Below, in pieces: positions 61,601-64,000 of a stretch of DNA of 64,000 nucleotides. The stretch's first letter is position 1. Each line of letters begins with the position of its first letter. Both the position numbers and the translations under genes were made by a program. Origin of the DNA: Bacillota bacterium (GTDB lineage Bacteria > Bacillota > Clostridia > DSM-8532); contig JAEZTB010000042.1 in assembly GCA_023443745.1 (NCBI GenBank), forward strand, positions 620,001-684,000, given 5' to 3'. The notes beneath the pieces were generated by a model. That model was not told the DNA's origin, did not search any database, and saw only the letters and a program-made list of their open reading frames with translations.

Positions 61601-64000
61601 TATCGACGGTTGTTACAGTGATGGTCGCGGTGAAATCGTCGTAGTTACTGCTGAAAACCGTCACAGTAACTGTGGCGGTTTTACCCGCATCGATGACCGC
61701 AAGTACAGGTAGTGTCAGCGTTTCACCGGACGTGTAGGTGAAGGTGCTTGCATTCAGCACACTATCGCCATTTGCGGTGATCGCAGGAGAGTATGTCACC
61801 GTCCCTAGCGTACCGGTCACATCGGGCAGCAGAGTGGTCAGGTCGAATTCATAGTTTCTCGCGTGACCCTTAACTGCATTAAAGGTCTGATTGACACCGG
61901 CTGGCGCGGCTGCTTTTCCGATAGCCTGACCTGACATGGTCAGGCTTCCATCGGACAGGGTGTAGTTGCCGGCTTTCGGAGTGCCTCCCAGCACCACAAT
62001 ACCGGTAACGGTCTTGCCGCCGCCTGCGCTTGTGCTGTCAAATACCTCTCCAGTGACGGTGTAATCTGTACCAAGCGTCAGAGTTTCGCCGTGCTGCAGG
62101 CCGCTGAAGGTTACGCTGATTACATCCGCGTCCGTCGTGCTATCATAGGTTTTCGGTGCCACCGTACCGCCCGTAATGGTCAACGCCGCCTTGCCGATGG
62201 TGAAATCTCTGCTGACCGCGCCCTGATAATTGTCCTTACCCGTGACGCTTACACTCGCTGTGCCCGCGTTGATATTGCCGGTATATGACGTTAAATAATC
62301 GTCGTCCTGCAAAAGCGTTTGGCCGCCATCCTCCATGTTAATGCCGGGCTCCTGCGCAAGGCCGGTATAAGTAAAGGGACCTTCCTCCAACGTCAGCATG
62401 GCTTCTGTCAGTGCTTTTGGCGCAATGGTATAGGTCACGTTGTTTTTTTCGCCGGTGAAGTTGCCGATGCCGGTAAGCATGAGCGTAACGGTACCGGCAT
62501 TTGCGCCCGCGCTTGTGCCCGGACCGTCGGCGCTAGTGACGGTAACGGTGTAATCCGTACCCTTGATCAATGTGACGCCGTCGAAGCCCACCGTGAGATC
62601 CGGTGTAATCGGCGAACCGGTGTAGGTATAGGTGCCGTTCACCGTCACGGCGGCATACTGGATATCCCGCTCGGTCAGGTACAGCCCGCCGTCGCCGGAC
62701 TGCCCGGAAAAGCCGGTGAGCGTGGGCAGCTTGCCGGCCGTTATTGTCCAGACACCGGCATCCCAGTTCATTGTGTCCTGCCAGAAGGACGTGCCGCTCA
62801 TAGCGGTCTGGATGGATACATCCGCACCGTCAAGACCGCCCGCGGTCTTATCGGTACCGCCGCTTACCATACCGGAAAAGGCATGGTTGTTGGCAAGCGT
62901 ACTACTGGTGCCGGTGTAAACTCTGCCTAAAATACGCTTGACCCAATCATTCTGTGTCACGCCGGGGCTGAGCACAACGCAGTTTTGTATGGTACTAGTA
63001 ACAAGAAAGCCGGCTATGCCGCCCGTATAACTGCCGCCGTTGAAATTTCCCGTCACATAGCAGTTCTGCACCTTGGCGCCGGAGCCGGCAGTACCGACGA
63101 TACCACCCGTACTGCCACTGTTGCTGCTGACCGCCGAGGTGGTGTAACAGTTTTGCACAACGCTGATAAATCCAACCGCTCCCGCAATGCCGCCTACGCC
63201 GCTAAAGCCGCCGCTGATTGCTCCGGTCGTGTAGCAGCCCTGCACAGCGCTGTCGTCGTCCATATAACCGACCACGACTCCCACGCTGCCCATACCGGTT
63301 GTCGTAGTATTTACATCCGTGACTGCCAGGTCAGAAACCGAGCCGTTGATTAAATAGCCGAACAGTCCTCCGGCGTGGTAGTTCTGGAATTCATCGTTGA
63401 TGTACAACCCACTGACGGTCTTGTGATTGCCGTCCAAGCGCCCTTTGAAGGGCTTAGCTTCGGCTTTGCCGATGGGCACCCAGCCCTTGCCGCCGTTAAA
63501 GCCAGTGTTGGAAGCGCCGTAACCTGAGAGATCCAGGTCGGCGATCAGCTTGTAATATTTATCGTTGTAGTTGGTATCACCCGCGTTCACCAGCTCGGCC
63601 AGCTTAGCCAACTGGGTGGCGGTATTGATGAGGTAAGGAGTGCCCGATGTGCCGTCGCCGCCCGCGAAGTGATTCGTTACCGTCAACTTGGCCCTGATGT
63701 GGGCGGGCATTGGTACTGTTTCGCCGAAAAGTCCGGGCAGAAAGCCGGACGCATAGGTCCACGGGTCGCTGCCAAAATCCCCCGGCAGGTTTGTGACTAG
63801 CTGCAGTTGGTCGGCGGTCCTGCTTGCGCCATGGATTCCCGTAGCATCGCTGGCAGTGGAAAGCTGGCCGCCTGATTTATTCAAAATCCAGTCGAAGGCC
63901 GCATTGTCAGCGAGGGTGTTGCCGCTGGCTTTATACCCTGCCACGCGCCCTATGCTTGTGCCAGCGCTACTTATACTAGGATTCAACGCGGCGCAGTTCT
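58608..64000 (-). CDS. Giant secreted surface protein with GLUG/YDG/MBG repeats and SLH anchor (5' truncated)
   Basis: The frame is open at the right edge (residues NCAAL precede the first in-frame TTG), so the N-terminus and signal peptide lie beyond the window; about 1797 residues are visible. The N-terminal visible part holds GLUG-type repeats (e.g. GGIAGAVGFISVVQNCYTT, GGIVGTAGSGAKVQNCYVTG). Then come MBG/YDG-type Ig-like repeats; two nearly parallel YDG units share 'TITGGT..K.YD.TTDA', and a third variant begins LTVTGLMVEDKIYDGTT. A Gly/Asn/Thr linker, the domain shared with the other surface proteins and three SLH repeats close it. It is predicted to be an exported adhesin-like protein. 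The gene runs tail to tail with the beta-helix protein gene. Confidence 0.9.
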   Translation of the reverse strand, partial: NCAALNPSISSAGTSIGRVAGYKASGNTLADNAAFDWILNKSGGQLSTASDATGIHGASRTADQLQLVTNLPGDFGSDPWTYASGFLPGLFGETVPMPAHIRAKLTVTNHFAGGDGTSGTPYLINTATQLAKLAELVNAGDTNYNDKYYKLIADLDLSGYGASNTGFNGGKGWVPIGKAEAKPFKGRLDGNHKTVSGLYINDEFQNYHAGGLFGYLINGSVSDLAVTDVNTTTTGMGSVGVVVGYMDDDSAVQGCYTTGAISGGFSGVGGIAGAVGFISVVQNCYTTSAVSSNSGSTGGIVGTAGSGAKVQNCYVTGNFNGGSYTGGIAGFLVTSTIQNCVVLSPGVTQNDWVKRILGRVYTGTSSTLANNHAFSGMVSGGTDKTAGGLDGADVSIQTAMSGTSFWQDTMNWDAGVWTITAGKLPTLTGFSGQSGDGGLYLTERDIQYAAVTVNGTYTYTGSPITPDLTVGFDGVTLIKGTDYTVTVTSADGPGTSAGANAGTVTLMLTGIGNFTGEKNNVTYTIAPKALTEAMLTLEEGPFTYTGLAQEPGINMEDGGQTLLQDDDYLTSYTGNINAGTASVSVTGKDNYQGAVSRDFTIGKAALTITGGTVAPKTYDSTTDADVISVTFSGLQHGETLTLGTDYTVTGEVFDSTSAGGGKTVTGIVVLGGTPKAGNYTLSDGSLTMSGQAIGKAAAPAGVNQTFNAVKGHARNYEFDLTTLLPDVTGTLGTVTYSPAITANGDSVLNASTFTYTSGETLTLPVLAVIDAGKTATVTVTVFSSNYDDFTATITVTTVDTTPLTVTGLMVEDKIYDGTTVATLSGTASLVTTNVQPGDDVQLSGVPTAVFASADADNNKSVTITGLSLVGNKAYKYHLDLSGFIAQIERKALTAEMITVTGSPFTYTGAAQQPAITVQDGSATLVLDTDYESVAYTNNINMGTAAGVSVVGKGNYYGVANKNFTIGKAPLTITGGTIETKAYDGTTDAAITAVTFSGLQSSEVLTLDTDYSVTGAAFDSASVGSGKTVTATVTLNDTAKANNYTLDNGSLTLSGQTIQKGMISDVTYNMGVATNLAKDYTLSYQEFETLLASLTGKDDLGTVSYDLTMVDNADGVLAALPQTGPFTFSATISVARITAEGKEAKLIGTVTSANYSDFTVTIVIRTVNRIPVTISGVTMMGGIYNSNPYAYSGTPSFTWGSNNPAGISEFDVLYESTDGVGYSGSAAPKNAGAYQLTISVPNSNPVYTGSQSYPFTIEKRPVTVKADGKSMTRGGALPAFTYTVDGQLSGETALIGTPTVSCTADGKTAGSYPITVNLTGITYTDNYTAAGTAFESGTLTVNNPSTGGNDGTSNPPVTPPAQGQQTQTTIIGNTITVTITAATITSSSGNASSTVTQTQLSDAITSAVTLAQSQAGDMTVQVAIVVQAPSAASTVDIVLPQGALGQAVQNGVGALTVSTPMAYVTFDSSALLTLAGTGTGTTDINIARADSGSLPPATQQLVGVRPALDFSVTGGEVSISQLGGNAEIFIPYTPTADEDTDLLVGCHVSPSGGTQILGGSYVSPQGSANGIPGISNTDGTFIRGMGATLIRSGGVVFNTDHFSTYAVAYNKVTFKDVAENAWYKKAVGFIAARQITTGTGAGNFSPGARLTRGEFLVMMMRAYRIAPDTSSKDNFSDSGNTYYTGYLAAAKRLGISGGIGNNMFAPEKEITRQEMFTLLYNALKVINKLPQGDMGKPLSAFSDAGQIASYAKDAMTLMVKTGIVNGSGGKLTPMATTTRAEMAQVLYNLLSKQVCKN
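58640..59153 (-). repeat. SLH-coding DNA repeat, copy 2
   Basis: It aligns without gaps with 42827-43340 and is nearly identical at base level, unlike the rest of the two genes. The similarity fades where the shared domain upstream of the SLH repeats begins. Confidence 0.85.

Noticed and set aside
1..64000. tRNA, rRNA, transposase, integrase or phage genes
   Set aside because: None was recognised on either strand by reading; structure-based RNA searches were not possible here.

Overview
The window reads as chromosomal DNA of an anaerobic, Gram-positive, plant-polysaccharide-degrading Clostridia (probably Lachnospiraceae or a relative). I base this on lipobox signal peptides, S-layer-homology (SLH) surface proteins, Lpl-type ABC transporters run by YesM/YesN two-component systems, FeoAB, strong GGAGG ribosome sites and sigma-A promoters. 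The genus is an inference. I saw no rRNA, tRNA, CRISPR array, transposase or phage gene.

Left part (1-15.9 kb). The 3' end of a MalT-like (LAL) LuxR regulator is followed by a DUF2442 protein and a convergent lipoprotein gene. Next, on the minus strand, comes an oligosaccharide ABC importer (two permeases, binding protein) followed by a GH127 beta-L-arabinofuranosidase and an acyltransferase-like protein. Divergent from it are GH3, a giant GH94-type phosphorylase and a LacI regulator. Two near-identical LacI-type operators sit just downstream of two back-to-back consensus promoters, so both arms are probably repressed by one regulator. The gene content resembles the Listeria 1,2-beta-oligoglucan (sophoro-oligosaccharide) locus.

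Middle (16-23.7 kb). A second system on the plus strand holds a ROK-type regulator with a perfect palindromic operator, an unassigned TIM-barrel protein, a carboxylate-type permease, a hydantoinase/oxoprolinase HyuA-like ATPase without HyuB, an ImmA/IrrE-like HExxH protein and an FAD oxidoreductase. I do not recognise this combination as a known pathway, and it is my best candidate for an undescribed catabolic system.

Middle right (23.7-42.7 kb). A minus-strand YesM-YesN-binding protein-permease-permease-GH5 operon is bracketed by a 21-bp direct repeat. It is followed by an AAC(3)-family acetyltransferase, feoB and feoA, and a divergent DtxR-family repressor with a 19-bp palindrome between them. 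A GH105-GH28 pectin-oligosaccharide pair then runs convergently into a second YesN/YesM pair.

Right part (42.7-64 kb). Three very large secreted SLH proteins (a leucine-rich-repeat protein, a beta-helix/fibronectin protein and a GLUG/YDG-repeat protein cut by the window end) surround two divergent LAL regulators, a second DUF2442 protein and a small membrane protein. All three surface proteins share an uncharacterised domain before the SLH repeats. Two of them share about 510 bp of almost identical DNA in the SLH region. The LAL-hairpin-DUF2442 arrangement seen here repeats the one at the left edge of the window.
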